Shown here: positions 55,203 through 64,000 of the stretch, one piece after another
How the letters are laid out: each line of letters begins with the position of its first letter
Position numbering within the stretch: the stretch's first letter is position 1
Origin: Bacteroidota bacterium
Lineage (GTDB): Bacteria > Bacteroidota > Ignavibacteria > Tepidaquicellales > Tepidaquicellaceae
Assembly (NCBI GenBank): GCA_018266845.1
Contig: JAFDZO010000023.1
Location: 1-64,000, forward strand
DNA length: 64,000 bases
Direction of reading: 5' to 3'
Translations under genes and position numbers: made by a program
Notes under the pieces: model-generated
Seen by the model: the letters and a program-made list of their open reading frames with translations, nothing else
Databases searched by the model: none
Told to the model about the DNA's origin: nothing

Positions 55203-55998
55203 AAAAATAATATTTATCTCATCGGGAATTTTTTTCCTTATCATTTCAGCATGGATTAGTTCATGCAATGTCTTGGGACCGGATGAATATAGTGATGATA
55301 TTCTAATAACGGATGAGACAGGCAGGGTAATAGGTGGGGACTACACCGACTGGTGTACAAATGGAATCTCTAATGGAGATTATTTAGTTCATACTATTAC
55401 AACTGGAGATTTTTTACCAGCAGGAGTAGATAGTTTAAAAATTTCGAAGGATAGTAATAGAGTAAATGTATCATGGATTACTACATCTGAATCCCAGTGC
55501 AAAAAATTTAATTTAGAAAGACAGATGAACGGCTTAAGTAGATGGGATACTATTAAAAAAACTGTGTGCCTTGGAAGCTCCTCCGGGATAACGCGCTATT
55601 ATCTAATAGATACCCTGCATAATTTTGGAAGGTATTTATACAGGTTGCGTCAAATAGATTCTAGTTCCTTATCAACCGTTTTTCAAATTACCGATACAGT
55701 AAAATATGGAACGAGTATAACACCTATTACAACAATTGCAGATTCCTATGGGTTTGGTCCCGCTTATCCAAATCCTGCAATTAATAGAATGGTCAAAATT
55801 AGATTCACTGTGCCACAAAGTGGATTTGTTCGTGTTTATTTTGACAATGATGATAACATTGTCAGCAAGAATTTACAAGCAGGGGCATATGAAGTAGAAG
55901 TCAACGGAGCTACTTACGGTTTTGTAAATGAAGTGAGAAGGATATTTATTCAGGTAGGAAATTATTCTTGTTACGGTGATATTCAGTTTAGGGAATAA
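55183..55998 (+). CDS. lipoprotein with degenerate T9SS-like tail
   Basis: 271 residues. Lipobox A-W-I-S-S-C follows a hydrophobic leader. A fibronectin-like domain (DSNRVNVSWITT ... GRYLYRLRQID) precedes a tail Y-P-N-P-A-I-N-R, I-R-F-T-V-P-Q-S-G and F-I-Q-V that recalls the sorting domain but lacks the N-P-F-N-P block. Either a divergent signal or a retained domain in a lipid-anchored protein. Overlaps the previous gene by 20 bases. Confidence 0.72.
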   Translation: MQAFNFKKIIFISSGIFFLIISAWISSCNVLGPDEYSDDILITDETGRVIGGDYTDWCTNGISNGDYLVHTITTGDFLPAGVDSLKISKDSNRVNVSWITTSESQCKKFNLERQMNGLSRWDTIKKTVCLGSSSGITRYYLIDTLHNFGRYLYRLRQIDSSSLSTVFQITDTVKYGTSITPITTIADSYGFGPAYPNPAINRMVKIRFTVPQSGFVRVYFDNDDNIVSKNLQAGAYEVEVNGATYGFVNEVRRIFIQVGNYSCYGDIQFRE

Positions 55999-56031
55999 AA
56001 AAGGGTTCTACAATTAGAGAACCCTTTTGGG
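55998..56031. terminator. bidirectional terminator between convergent genes
   Basis: AAAGGGTTCT and AGAACCCTTTT flank ACAATTAG, with A-rich 5' and T-rich 3' sides, between the lipoprotein gene and the acyl-CoA dehydrogenase gene. Confidence 0.9.
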
Positions 56032-56037
56032 AAATGA

Positions 56038-57180
56038 TTATGCTTTAAGAAGTTCTCTTGCAATTACAATTCTCTGAATCTCAGAAGTGCCTTCATAAAT
56101 TTCCGTTATCTTTGCATCTCTCAAATATCTTTCAACCAAATATTCTCTTACGTAGCCATATCCGCCGTGAATTTGTATTGCTTCAAGAGCGCAGTCAACT
56201 GCAACTTTACTTGCAAACAACTTTGCCATCGCAGCTTCTTTGATATATTTTTGTTTATCATCTTTTAGCTTTGCTGCCTGAAGAATAAGAAGTCTTGCAG
56301 CATCAACATTCACCGCCATATCCGCAAGCTTGAATTGAATTGCCTGTAGATTTGCAATTGGAGCATCGAATGCTTTTCTTTGCTTTGAATATTTTGTTGC
56401 AGCCTCAAGAGATGCCTGAGCAATACCGAGTGCCTGTGATGCTATACCGATTCTTCCGCCGTTCAATGTTTCCATAGCAAACTTAAATCCTTGCCCTTCT
56501 TCGCCGATTAAATTTTCTTTGGGGACTCTTACGTTATTCAAACCTATTGAACATGTATCTGAACCTCTGATACCGAGCTTATCTTCCTTCACACCTGTTT
56601 CAACACCTGCCATCTCTTTTTCAACAATGAAAGTTGAAATGCCTTTGTAGCCAAGCTCCGGGTTTGTCATCGCCTGCATAAAATAATAATCGGCAGTTGT
56701 TCCGTTTGTAATCCAGTTCTTCATTCCGTTCAGTACATAAAAATCTCCGTCTTTAACCGCAGTGGTTTTTTGCGCAGTAGCATCGCTTCCTGCTTCAGGT
56801 TCTGAAAGGCAGAACGCGCCGAGCTTTTGTCCTGAAGCAAGCGGCTTAAGATATTTATCTTTCAGAAAATCGCTGCCCCACTTTTCGATACCGAAGCAGA
56901 CGAGAGAATTATTTACAGACATAATAACACCGACTGAAGCGTCCACTTTTGAAATTTCTTCCATCGCGCAGACATAACTTATTGTATCCATTCCTGCGCC
57001 GCCCCACTCAGGAGCGACCATCATACCCATAAAGCCAAGCTCACCCATTTTTTTCACAATCTCATAGGGAAATTTTGCTTCCTTATCCCTTTCAATCTGT
57101 GTTGGTGCAATTTCATTTTCAGCAAAATCCCTTGCAGCCATCTTTATAGCTAACTGGTCTTCTGTAAGTTCAAAGTTCAT
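56038..57180 (-). CDS. acyl-CoA dehydrogenase (short-chain type)
   Basis: 380-residue FAD enzyme oxidising acyl-CoA to enoyl-CoA. Blocks: A-F-C-L-S-E-P-E-A-G-S-D-A near residue 125, MKNWITNG, R-I-G-I-A-S-Q-A-L-G-I-A-Q, and I-H-G-G-Y-G-Y-V-R-E-Y with the catalytic Glu region (E-I-Y-E-G-T-S-E-I-Q). Best matches butyryl-CoA-type enzymes by recall. Downstream of the HBD gene with a 35-base gap. Confidence 0.95.
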   Translation of the reverse strand: MNFELTEDQLAIKMAARDFAENEIAPTQIERDKEAKFPYEIVKKMGELGFMGMMVAPEWGGAGMDTISYVCAMEEISKVDASVGVIMSVNNSLVCFGIEKWGSDFLKDKYLKPLASGQKLGAFCLSEPEAGSDATAQKTTAVKDGDFYVLNGMKNWITNGTTADYYFMQAMTNPELGYKGISTFIVEKEMAGVETGVKEDKLGIRGSDTCSIGLNNVRVPKENLIGEEGQGFKFAMETLNGGRIGIASQALGIAQASLEAATKYSKQRKAFDAPIANLQAIQFKLADMAVNVDAARLLILQAAKLKDDKQKYIKEAAMAKLFASKVAVDCALEAIQIHGGYGYVREYLVERYLRDAKITEIYEGTSEIQRIVIARELLKA

Positions 57181-57215
57181 ATTGAAGTAGTTAAATTATT
57201 TTAAATATTTTTGTT

Positions 57216-58076
57216 TTATTTTTTATCGGAGTAATCGTAAAACCCTTTGCCTGATTTTCTTCCTAAGTAACCTGCAGCAACCATTTTTATAAGCAGGGGA
57301 CATGGACGGTATTTTGAATCTCCTAATCCTTTATGCAGAACTTCCATAATTGAAAGGCATACATCAAGCCCGATGAAATCTGCAAGTGTAAGCGGTCCCA
57401 TAGGGTGATTCATTCCGAGCTTCATTACTGTATCAATGGATTCAGGTGTAGCAACACCTTCCATAACGCAATACATTGCTTCGTTCAGCATTGGGATTAA
57501 AACTCTGTTAGATACAAATCCCGGATAGTCATTCACTTCAACAGGAACTTTCTCAATTTTTTCTGATAGAGTTTTTATAATTGAATACGTTTCATCCGAT
57601 GTTGCAAGTCCGCGGATAACTTCAATGAGTTTCATCAGCGGAACAGGATTCATAAAGTGCATTCCGATGACTTTATCTGCTCTTTTTGTACAGGCAGCAA
57701 TTTCTGTTATAGAAATTGATGAAGTATTTGAAGCAAGAATTGTATCAGGTCTGCAGCACTCATCAAGAGTAGAAAAAATTGATTTCTTGATTTCAAATTT
57801 TTCAGAAGCTGCTTCTACAACTAAGTCAGCATCTTTAGCATCGGTAAGATTTACTGATGCTTTAATGTTTCCTAAAGTAGAATTTTTTTGTTCTTCTGTA
57901 ATCGTTCCTTTCTTAACCATACGGTCAAGATTTTTTCCAATCGTTGCAATGCCCTTATCTACAAATTCCTGCTTTATGTCTATGAATGTTACTGAATATC
58001 CAAATTGCGCAAATGTGTGAGCAATTCCGTTGCCCATTGTACCCGCGCCTACTACTGCTATGTTTTTAATTTCCAT
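57216..58076 (-). CDS. hbd: 3-hydroxyacyl(butyryl)-CoA dehydrogenase
   Basis: 286 residues. NAD-binding [11 protein letters not shown] near the N-terminus, [23 protein letters not shown] and F-V-S-N-R-V-L match 3-hydroxybutyryl-CoA dehydrogenases (also PaaH-like). Acts in beta-oxidation or butanoate metabolism. A HEPN cassette separates it from the thiolase. Confidence 0.94.
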   Translation of the reverse strand: MEIKNIAVVGAGTMGNGIAHTFAQFGYSVTFIDIKQEFVDKGIATIGKNLDRMVKKGTITEEQKNSTLGNIKASVNLTDAKDADLVVEAASEKFEIKKSIFSTLDECCRPDTILASNTSSISITEIAACTKRADKVIGMHFMNPVPLMKLIEVIRGLATSDETYSIIKTLSEKIEKVPVEVNDYPGFVSNRVLIPMLNEAMYCVMEGVATPESIDTVMKLGMNHPMGPLTLADFIGLDVCLSIMEVLHKGLGDSKYRPCPLLIKMVAAGYLGRKSGKGFYDYSDKK

Positions 58077-58096
58077 TTATTATTTTAGTTATAAAA

Positions 58097-58687
58097 TTAC
58101 CAATTATCTATATGGCTAAATTTAGTTATAAGATTTGTTGAATACATATGAGCATCTTTAGGTGAATAATTTCTTCCGAAATTGGGATCCCAAAATCTAC
58201 CGTGTGCGACCCAGTTTCTAAAATTAAACATTCCTTTTACATACCCAACATCATGAACTAATCCTGTTTGAACTGTTTTCCATATATCAACAACTTCATC
58301 TATATTTAAATAACGCATAAAATTCTCTTCTGAACATCTATAACGATTGATAATTTTTCTTTTTAATTCTTTATATTGGTCTGTAATATTATTTGAAATA
58401 GATTTTTTTAATTTTAAATTAAAATCTTCTTTAATTTTTCCTTCAGTTGCAGCAATAATATTAAATGTGGTCAGAATCTCAATTTGAAAAATTAAATTGT
58501 AAAAATAATTTTCAAACTCTTCAGAAGTCATATATTTTAAGGAAGTAAATTTCGGATCAGATAGTAAAGTTTGATTTCGTTTTAATTCTTTTTTTAAATT
58601 AAAAATTCCTTCAATAGTTATTCTATACCAATCCCAAATTAAATTTATATTTAATACTTCTTTTTTATGATTAACTTTTATACTCAC
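58097..58687 (-). CDS. HEPN-domain protein with R-N-x-x-x-H motif
   Basis: 196 residues, all-helical in appearance. Near residue 160 it has N-F-R-N-W-V-A-H-G-R-F-W, containing the R-x4-H motif (R-N-x-x-x-H form) of HEPN ribonucleases. Start GTG overlaps the upstream gene's TGA (GTGA), so expression is coupled. AT-rich with A/T-ending codons compared with the metabolic genes on either side. HEPN proteins are common in toxin-antitoxin, abortive-infection and CRISPR systems; toxicity here is inferred. Confidence 0.75.
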   Translation of the reverse strand: MSIKVNHKKEVLNINLIWDWYRITIEGIFNLKKELKRNQTLLSDPKFTSLKYMTSEEFENYFYNLIFQIEILTTFNIIAATEGKIKEDFNLKLKKSISNNITDQYKELKRKIINRYRCSEENFMRYLNIDEVVDIWKTVQTGLVHDVGYVKGMFNFRNWVAHGRFWDPNFGRNYSPKDAHMYSTNLITKFSHIDNW

Positions 58688-59163
58688 TTAATTAATGCCA
58701 AAAAATATTTATAAAATGAAGTTTTAGTTAATTTTGTTTCTACATTCTTATTATAATAATCAGTTATTTCCCATGTATTCCAATTTTTTAGTATTAAAAG
58801 CAATTTTGTATTAGGTCCAATTAAATCTATTCTACCAACTGCACCAATTATATTGGTACCAACTGGGATAAAGTTTATCTTATCAAACCCTACCGAAACT
58901 GTCATTTTTTCAGTGTGATATTCACCAATAAAATCTTCATTTATTATAATTGGATAACGCTCAATTCTTATTTTGCTTTTTTGTGTTGATAATGGCTCTA
59001 ACCATTTCAATACATTACTATATAAATGAGTTATTGCATTTGTCCAATTTGTTTTACGTTCTTCTATACCACCTAATTTTCTCTCAAAATCTGAACTTTC
59101 TAAACTCTTTTTTAGAATAATGTTTTCAAGTTGTTCTTTTAGAGGATTTTTTAAAGGTTTCAT
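58684..59163 (-). CDS. unknown partner of the HEPN protein
   Basis: 159 residues from ATG 59163; the in-frame extension upstream overlaps the thiolase end. An N-terminal helical part (LKNPLKEQLENIILKKSL; DFERKLGGIEERKTNWTNAI) is followed by beta-rich sequence (SKIRIERYPIIINEDFIGEY; IGAVGRIDLIG; LLLILKNWNTW). No family recognised. Four-base overlap with the HEPN gene points to a functional pair, possibly antitoxin or sensor and effector. AT-rich like its partner. Confidence 0.65.
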   Translation of the reverse strand: MKPLKNPLKEQLENIILKKSLESSDFERKLGGIEERKTNWTNAITHLYSNVLKWLEPLSTQKSKIRIERYPIIINEDFIGEYHTEKMTVSVGFDKINFIPVGTNIIGAVGRIDLIGPNTKLLLILKNWNTWEITDYYNKNVETKLTKTSFYKYFLALIK

Positions 59164-59174
59164 AACTTTTAAAT

Positions 59175-60350
59175 TTAAATTTTCTCCACCATCATTGCGC
59201 TTGCTTCGCCGCCGCCGATACATAATGTTGCAAGACCTCTCTTTGCATTTCTGTTTTTCATCGCATGAACAAGTGTTGTTAAAATTCTCGCTCCGCTTGC
59301 TCCGATAGGATGACCAATTGCAACTGCGCCGCCGTTAACGTTTACTTTGCTTGTATCAAGTCCTGCAATCTGATTTACTGCGCATGCCTGTACTGCGAAC
59401 GCTTCATTTGCTTCTACTAAATCTAAATCATTAACAGTAAGGTTTACTTTCTTCAGTAAATTCTGAATTGCATAAGCAGGCGCAGTTGTAAATTTCTCAG
59501 GCGACTGAGCAAATGAAATTTGACCTACAATTTTGGCAAGGGGAGTAATACCTAACTCTTTTGCTTTATCTGCTGACATAATCACAACTGCTGCTGCGCC
59601 ATCGTTAATGCTTGATGCGTTGAATGCAGTAATAGTCCCGTCTTTTTCAAATGATGGTTTCAACTTTCTTCCTTTCTCAGCATTGCCTTTTCTAATATCT
59701 TCATCTTCACTGATTGTAATTGTTCCCTTTTTATCTGTAATTTCTACAGGAACGATTTCATCTTTGAACGCCCCGCTCTCTGTTGCTGCTAAAGCTCTTT
59801 TATAACTTTCTTCAGCAAAATCATCTTGCATTTCTCTGGTAATATTCATTTCTCTGCTGCACATTTCTGCGGCATTACCCATATGGAAATTATTATAAAC
59901 ATCCCAGAGACCGTCTTTAATCATTCCGTCAATTACCTTTCCGTCCCCCATTCTGTATCCGTTTCTGGCTTTATCTAGATAGTAGGGAACATTGCTCATT
60001 GATTCCATTCCGCCCGCAACAACTACATCAGCATCGCCGCACTGAATTGCCTGCGCGCCAAGCATCACTGCTTTCAATCCTGAACCGCAAACTTTACCAA
60101 TTGTCAAACATGGTACTGAGTTTGGCAGACCTGCAAATATCGCAGCTTGTCTCGCAGGAGCCTGTCCGAGTCCTGCTGTAAGTACACATCCCATTATCAC
60201 TTCAGATACATCTTCAGGTTTTATTCCTGCTCTGTTAATTGCTTCTTTAATTGCTATCGCGCCAAGCTGCGGAGCAGTTTTTGAAGATAAGCCTCCGTTA
60301 AAACTTCCTACAGGTGTTCTCACCGCTGATACTATAACTACTTCTTTCAT
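59175..60350 (-). CDS. acetyl-CoA C-acetyltransferase (thiolase)
   Basis: 391 residues. Active-site Cys in I-G-K-V-C-G-S-G-L-K, second block N-V-N-G-G-A-V-A-I-G-H-P-I-G and third L-C-I-G-G-G-E-A-S-A-M. Degradative/biosynthetic thiolase converting two acetyl-CoA to acetoacetyl-CoA and back. With hbd and the dehydrogenase it forms a short-chain beta-oxidation or butanoate set; an enoyl-CoA hydratase is not in this window. Confidence 0.95.
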   Translation of the reverse strand: MKEVVIVSAVRTPVGSFNGGLSSKTAPQLGAIAIKEAINRAGIKPEDVSEVIMGCVLTAGLGQAPARQAAIFAGLPNSVPCLTIGKVCGSGLKAVMLGAQAIQCGDADVVVAGGMESMSNVPYYLDKARNGYRMGDGKVIDGMIKDGLWDVYNNFHMGNAAEMCSREMNITREMQDDFAEESYKRALAATESGAFKDEIVPVEITDKKGTITISEDEDIRKGNAEKGRKLKPSFEKDGTITAFNASSINDGAAAVVIMSADKAKELGITPLAKIVGQISFAQSPEKFTTAPAYAIQNLLKKVNLTVNDLDLVEANEAFAVQACAVNQIAGLDTSKVNVNGGAVAIGHPIGASGARILTTLVHAMKNRNAKRGLATLCIGGGEASAMMVEKI

Positions 60351-60358
60351 TTTATTTT

Positions 60359-61120
60359 CTATTTTATTGACTTAATTATATTTATAAAATTTTCCGGTTT
60401 CAAACTTGCGCCTCCGATAAGCGCGCCGTCAACTCCGCATGTTGAAAAAATCTCTTCTGAGTTTTTATCATTTACGCTTCCGCCATAGAGAATCAGCAGT
60501 GATACAGCTGCTTCAGAATCATAAAGCTCTCCAATAGTATCTCCGATTATCATATTCATTTCGCTTATCTGGTCTGAGTTTGCATTCAGCCCTGTGCCGA
60601 TTGCCCAGACTGGTTCATACGCTATTACAAAATCTTTCATCTGCTCTTTTGTAATTCCTTCAAGTGCAGCCTTCACTTGATTCTCAACAACGAGTTTGAA
60701 AATTCCTTCTTCTCTTTGCTGTAAAGATTCACCGACACATAAAATCGGCTTTAAATTATTTTCTAATGCCTTCTTTATTTTTTTATTAACGGTTTCATCT
60801 GTCTCGCCGAAGTATTGTCTTCTTTCACTGTGCCCGATAATAACATACTCACATCCCGCAGATAAAAGCATAGTTGCTGAAACTTCTCCGGTATAAGCGC
60901 CGTCTTTTTCCCAATGCAAATTTTGCGCGCCGAGTTTTATTTTAGTTCCCCTCAGTAACGAATGAGTTACCATTAACGATGTAAACGGGGGACAAACCAG
61001 CACATCACATTTATCGAAGTAGCTATCGTGAATTCCTTCAGTAAGTTTTTTTATCAGTACTTCTGAATCTGTAATGTTCAGATTCATTTTCCAGTTGCCC
61101 GCAATAAGTTTTTTTCTCAT
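60359..61120 (-). CDS. tpiA: triosephosphate isomerase
   Basis: 253 residues. Substrate and catalytic blocks: A-G-N-W-K-M-N near the start, IIGHSERRQYFGETDE, A-Y-E-P-V-W-A-I-G-T-G (catalytic Glu) and L-Y-G-G-S-V-N. Glycolysis/gluconeogenesis. Eight bases upstream of the thiolase and three bases downstream of gatB, so part of a long unit. Confidence 0.97.
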   Translation of the reverse strand: MRKKLIAGNWKMNLNITDSEVLIKKLTEGIHDSYFDKCDVLVCPPFTSLMVTHSLLRGTKIKLGAQNLHWEKDGAYTGEVSATMLLSAGCEYVIIGHSERRQYFGETDETVNKKIKKALENNLKPILCVGESLQQREEGIFKLVVENQVKAALEGITKEQMKDFVIAYEPVWAIGTGLNANSDQISEMNMIIGDTIGELYDSEAAVSLLILYGGSVNDKNSEEIFSTCGVDGALIGGASLKPENFINIIKSIK

Positions 61121-61123
61121 AAA

Positions 61124-62602
61124 TTACAAGGCTTCTAAATTTTTTAATAAAAGTTCATTTACAATTTTTGGATTTGCTTTGCCTTTGCTTTCTCTCATAA
61201 TCTTTCCTACAAAAAGTCCTGCAAGTTTTTTCTCTCCGCCTTTGTAGCGTTCAACTTCTTTTGGGCTTTCAGTAAGAATTTTCTTAATGATATTATCTAT
61301 TTCACCTGTGTCGCTTACCTGTTCTAACCCTTTTTCTTTTAACAAATGCTCGGGATTCTGTCCATCTCTGGTTTCCATTGTTAACATCATTTCAAAAAGC
61401 TCAAGCGCAACTGTCTTATTAATTTTTTCTTCGAGTAAGAGGTCTATCAGTTTTGCAAGGTTTATCTCCGGTATGTTAAATTTTTCAATGTTAATTTTTA
61501 TATCATTCAAAACTTTTAATACATCATTCATCACCCAGTTGCTTGCCTGCTTATAAGCTTTTTCGTTTTTATTCTTTAATTCCTTAATGACATTCTCAAA
61601 GTATATAGAAAGTTCTTTACCTGATGTCAAAATTTCCGCATCATATTCAGGGATAGAATAAGCATTTACAAACCTTTTCAGCTTGTCATCGGGAAACTCA
61701 GGCAGCTTGGATTTTATTCCATTTATCATCGCCTCATCTGCATTCACTTTTACCAAATCCGGTTCAGGAAAATATCTGTAATCATGCGCCTGCTCTTTTG
61801 AACGAGTTGCAGTTGTAGTTTTATCCTTTGCGTTATAAGTCATTGTAGCAAAAACAACTTTTTCACCGTTTTCTGTTGCTTCTATTTGTCTCTTAATTTC
61901 AGTTTCAATTGCATCGGAAACGTTCTTAAATGAATTAAGATTTTTTATCTCCGTTCTGTTGCCGAATTCTTTTGAACCTTTCAATCTTACCGATACGTTC
62001 GCATCGCAGCGCAATGAACCTTCCTCCATATTACCATCACATATATCGAGATAGACAAGAATCTGCCTAATTTTCTGCATATACGTTATAGCCTCTTCGG
62101 AAGAATTTATATCGGGTTCGCTAACAATCTCAATTAGCGGAACTCCACAGCGATTAAAATCAACAAGTGTTTCAGAATCTGAAAAATCATGAATGGATTT
62201 TCCCGCATCTTCTTCCATGTGAATTCGTGTAATACCTATTCTCTTTTCTGATTTATCTTTCAGCTTAATATGAATATGCCCGTCGTAGCAGATTGGTGTT
62301 TCATATTGAGTGATTTGGTATCCTTTTGTAAGGTCAGGGTAAAAATAATTTTTACGCGCGAAGATTGATTTTTCTCTTATCGAGCAGTTTGTTGCAAGTC
62401 CCATTCTTATTGCATAATCAAGCAGCTCTTTATTAAGTACTGGAAGTGTTCCCGGCATACCAAGACAGATGGGGCATACGTTGCTGTTCGGCGAATTATG
62501 AAAATTCGTTGAGCATTTGCAAAACGCTTTTGTCTGTGTTTTCATCTGAGCGTGTATTTCAAGCCCGATGACCGGTTCGTATTTGTCGTATATGCTACTC
62601 AT
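61124..62602 (-). CDS. gatB: Asp/Glu-tRNA amidotransferase subunit B
   Basis: 492 residues. PET112/GatB blocks: Y-E-P-V-I-G-L-E-I-H-A-Q near the N-terminus, NVCPICLGMPGTLPVLN, SRKNYFYPDL-like ARKNYFYPDLTKGYQIT, D-F-N-R-C-G-V-P-L-I-E-I-V-S and the C-terminal YqeY-like domain. Transamidates Glu-tRNA(Gln) or Asp-tRNA(Asn) with GatA and GatC, neither of which is in the window. ATG overlaps the preceding stop (ATGA). Confidence 0.97.
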   Translation of the reverse strand: MSSIYDKYEPVIGLEIHAQMKTQTKAFCKCSTNFHNSPNSNVCPICLGMPGTLPVLNKELLDYAIRMGLATNCSIREKSIFARKNYFYPDLTKGYQITQYETPICYDGHIHIKLKDKSEKRIGITRIHMEEDAGKSIHDFSDSETLVDFNRCGVPLIEIVSEPDINSSEEAITYMQKIRQILVYLDICDGNMEEGSLRCDANVSVRLKGSKEFGNRTEIKNLNSFKNVSDAIETEIKRQIEATENGEKVVFATMTYNAKDKTTTATRSKEQAHDYRYFPEPDLVKVNADEAMINGIKSKLPEFPDDKLKRFVNAYSIPEYDAEILTSGKELSIYFENVIKELKNKNEKAYKQASNWVMNDVLKVLNDIKINIEKFNIPEINLAKLIDLLLEEKINKTVALELFEMMLTMETRDGQNPEHLLKEKGLEQVSDTGEIDNIIKKILTESPKEVERYKGGEKKLAGLFVGKIMRESKGKANPKIVNELLLKNLEAL

Positions 62603-63180
62603 TTTGTCTTATTGTAGTCTGTATCAACATCTTTAACAATGTCTTCTAAAATATGGTAATTTCTAAAGTGTTCTTTTAAAAGTTTCTCTATGGTGCTTTC
62701 AATTTCATTTCCCCAATGAATATTGTGGAAATATAAATTTATTAATTTTTTAAAATCTTCTTCCGATTTAATAGATTCAAGATATTTATTTAAAATATGG
62801 GCATAAGAATATCCTCCAAGCGGGCTTAATTCATGAGAAAATTTTCTTAAATACTTATAATCAAATCCTAGTGTGACAAGCAGTGCCAATGTAAAAATAT
62901 TCTTAGCTTCTTTCTCTCTATCTAAGACATTATAATAAAAAAAACCTAATTCCATATACGCATCTACATAACTGGGATCGAGTCTTAAAGCCTGTATATA
63001 TGACTCTTCAACATGGCTAAGCTCATAAGGATTGTTTTCTCCAAGTTGTATACAATCTCCTTTTAAAACCAACAATTCTGAATCTATAAATCGAGGATCC
63101 GTGGAATCAATTAATGTTATAATTTCATCATATTTTCCCTGATTATACAGGTCTTTTAATTCTAATTTAAAATTTTTCAT
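62599..63180 (-). CDS. TPR-like helical protein
   Basis: 193 residues with TPR-like units (YNQGKYDEIITLID, VEESYIQALRLDPSYVDAYM). No signal peptide. It overlaps gatB at its end and the next small gene at its start (ATGA both), so translation is coupled. Function unknown; scaffold role is typical of such repeats. Confidence 0.68.
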   Translation of the reverse strand: MKNFKLELKDLYNQGKYDEIITLIDSTDPRFIDSELLVLKGDCIQLGENNPYELSHVEESYIQALRLDPSYVDAYMELGFFYYNVLDREKEAKNIFTLALLVTLGFDYKYLRKFSHELSPLGGYSYAHILNKYLESIKSEEDFKKLINLYFHNIHWGNEIESTIEKLLKEHFRNYHILEDIVKDVDTDYNKTK

Positions 63181-63365
63181 AATCGCCCTGTTTGTTTTCT
63201 TTTATCTATTAATCTTTCTTTATGCTTTATTAGTTTCAACATTCTTTTAGCTTTGGGATCTGTCTTAGTTCTTTCTATAAATTCTTCTAATTCCATTTCT
63301 TCAAACTCAGAATAATAAATATCAGATTGTTTCAATTTTCCAGGAATTAATTCTCTTACTTTCAA
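63177..63365 (-). CDS. small helical protein
   Basis: 62 residues, highly charged and helical (IYYSEFEEMELEEFIERT; AKRMLKLIKHKERLID). Overlaps the TPR gene by four bases and directly abuts the photolyase stop. No family recognised, but the tight packing supports it being translated. Confidence 0.6.
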   Translation of the reverse strand: MKVRELIPGKLKQSDIYYSEFEEMELEEFIERTKTDPKAKRMLKLIKHKERLIDKRKQTGRL

Positions 63366-64000
63366 TTACTCGAATTTCTTTTGTTGTATTCTTTTAAATT
63401 CCGAAATCACTCTATCTTTTATCTCAAAGTGATTTACAACAGGGAAGGGATAATTTTTTCCCAATGTAATATTATATTTCTCTTTCAGTTCAGTTTCAAA
63501 TTCCCACGGTTCGTGAATGTATTTTGCATCAACGTCTTTTAATTCGGGAACATATTTTTTTATGTAACTTCCGTCCGTATCAAATTTTTTGCTTTGCAGA
63601 ACGGGATTAAAAATTCTGAAGTAAGGCTGCGCGTCGCATCCTGTTGAGGCGCTCCACTGCCAGCCGCCGTTATTACTTGAAAAATCTAAATCAATTAATT
63701 TTTCTGCAAAGTATTTTTCGCCGAGTCTCCAATCCATAAACAAATCTTTCGTAAGAAACATAGCCGTTATCATTCTTAGCCTGTTGTGCATCCATCCTGT
63801 TTCGTTCAGCTGCCTCATCCCTGCATCAACGATAGGGTAACCGGTTTTTCCTTCACACCATTTTTTAAAAAGCTCGTCGTTCCATTCCCATTTAAGCTTA
63901 TCAAATTCAGGTTTGAAAGATTTAGTAATAATATGCGGTTTATGGAATGTAATATTATAATAAAACTCTCTCCAAATAAGCTCGCTTATCCATGAATCAA
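63366..64000 (-). CDS. phrB: deoxyribodipyrimidine photolyase, C-terminal part
   Basis: Partial gene: the frame runs off the window's right edge with no start yet. FAD-binding photolyase blocks: W-R-E-F-Y near 63975, TGYPIVDAGMRQL, G-W-M-H-N-R-L-R-M, LIDLDFSSNNGGWQW and C-D-A-Q-P-Y-F-R-I-F-N-P. Repairs UV cyclobutane dimers using blue light, or a related cryptochrome. The C-terminus is complete. Confidence 0.93.
   Translation of the reverse strand, partial: DSWISELIWREFYYNITFHKPHIITKSFKPEFDKLKWEWNDELFKKWCEGKTGYPIVDAGMRQLNETGWMHNRLRMITAMFLTKDLFMDWRLGEKYFAEKLIDLDFSSNNGGWQWSASTGCDAQPYFRIFNPVLQSKKFDTDGSYIKKYVPELKDVDAKYIHEPWEFETELKEKYNITLGKNYPFPVVNHFEIKDRVISEFKRIQQKKFE

Noticed and set aside
1-64000. 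tRNA, rRNA or transposase genes
   Set aside because: I looked for T-loop strings, rRNA-like blocks and transposase motifs and found none I could support.

Overview
The window looks like chromosomal DNA of a low-GC bacterium of the Fibrobacterota-Chlorobiota-Bacteroidota superphylum, most likely an Ignavibacteria-type lineage. Six clear secreted proteins (one interrupted) end in the type IX secretion (T9SS) sorting domain with the block N-Y-P-N-P-F-N-P, and a seventh lipoprotein has a degenerate form. Most genes are ordinary housekeeping genes. Start codons are often TTG or GTG. This placement is inference from protein character; no rRNA or tRNA gene was seen.

Layout. 0.2-6.2 kb: three minus-strand T9SS cargo genes, the third split by one in-frame TGA. 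6.4-12.1 kb: rpsU, a hairpin array, hpt, ftsH, a small-protein/retropepsin pair, a dolichol-kinase-like gene and ychF. 12.2-16.5 kb: a lipoprotein, a decayed PIN toxin-antitoxin locus beside a feoB-like relic, then fur-feoA-feoB. 16.7-25.7 kb: lat, purM, corA, rsmI, a proline-rich membrane protein with dut, a HigBA-like locus whose toxin frame carries a stop, a zinc-ribbon TPR protein, tatD and a purine nucleoside phosphorylase. 26-30.4 kb: a TPR protein, three T9SS cargo genes and a lone nuoI. 30.8-33.4 kb: small membrane proteins of unknown role. 33.8-36.6 kb: paaABCD for phenylacetyl-CoA epoxidation. 36.6-39.2 kb: a BsuBI/PstI-type restriction-modification pair.

39.4-44.7 kb: an LppM-like lipoprotein, a second hairpin-rich gap and two large histidine kinases. 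44.7-47.9 kb: an outer-membrane protein, a GT-C membrane glycosyltransferase and two overlapping small DMT transporters, a plausible lipid-linked sugar module. 48.2-56 kb: dprA, a DUF3109 protein, rpoN, hslVU and three envelope proteins. 56-61.1 kb: acyl-CoA dehydrogenase, 3-hydroxyacyl-CoA dehydrogenase, thiolase and tpiA, with a two-gene HEPN cassette between the dehydrogenase and thiolase genes. 61.1-64 kb: gatB, two small proteins and the C-terminal part of a photolyase.

The most unusual material is (1) the HEPN cassette (58.1-59.2 kb), (2) composite hairpin arrays whose arms differ in sequence but keep pairing (24-127, 6681-6867, 40146-40344), (3) a large inverted-repeat element with an A-B-A'-B' order of complementary segments (33424-33618), (4) the cluster of disabled genes (T9SS cargo, HigB-like toxin, PIN toxin), and (5) near-identical sorting-domain cassettes on otherwise unrelated T9SS proteins.
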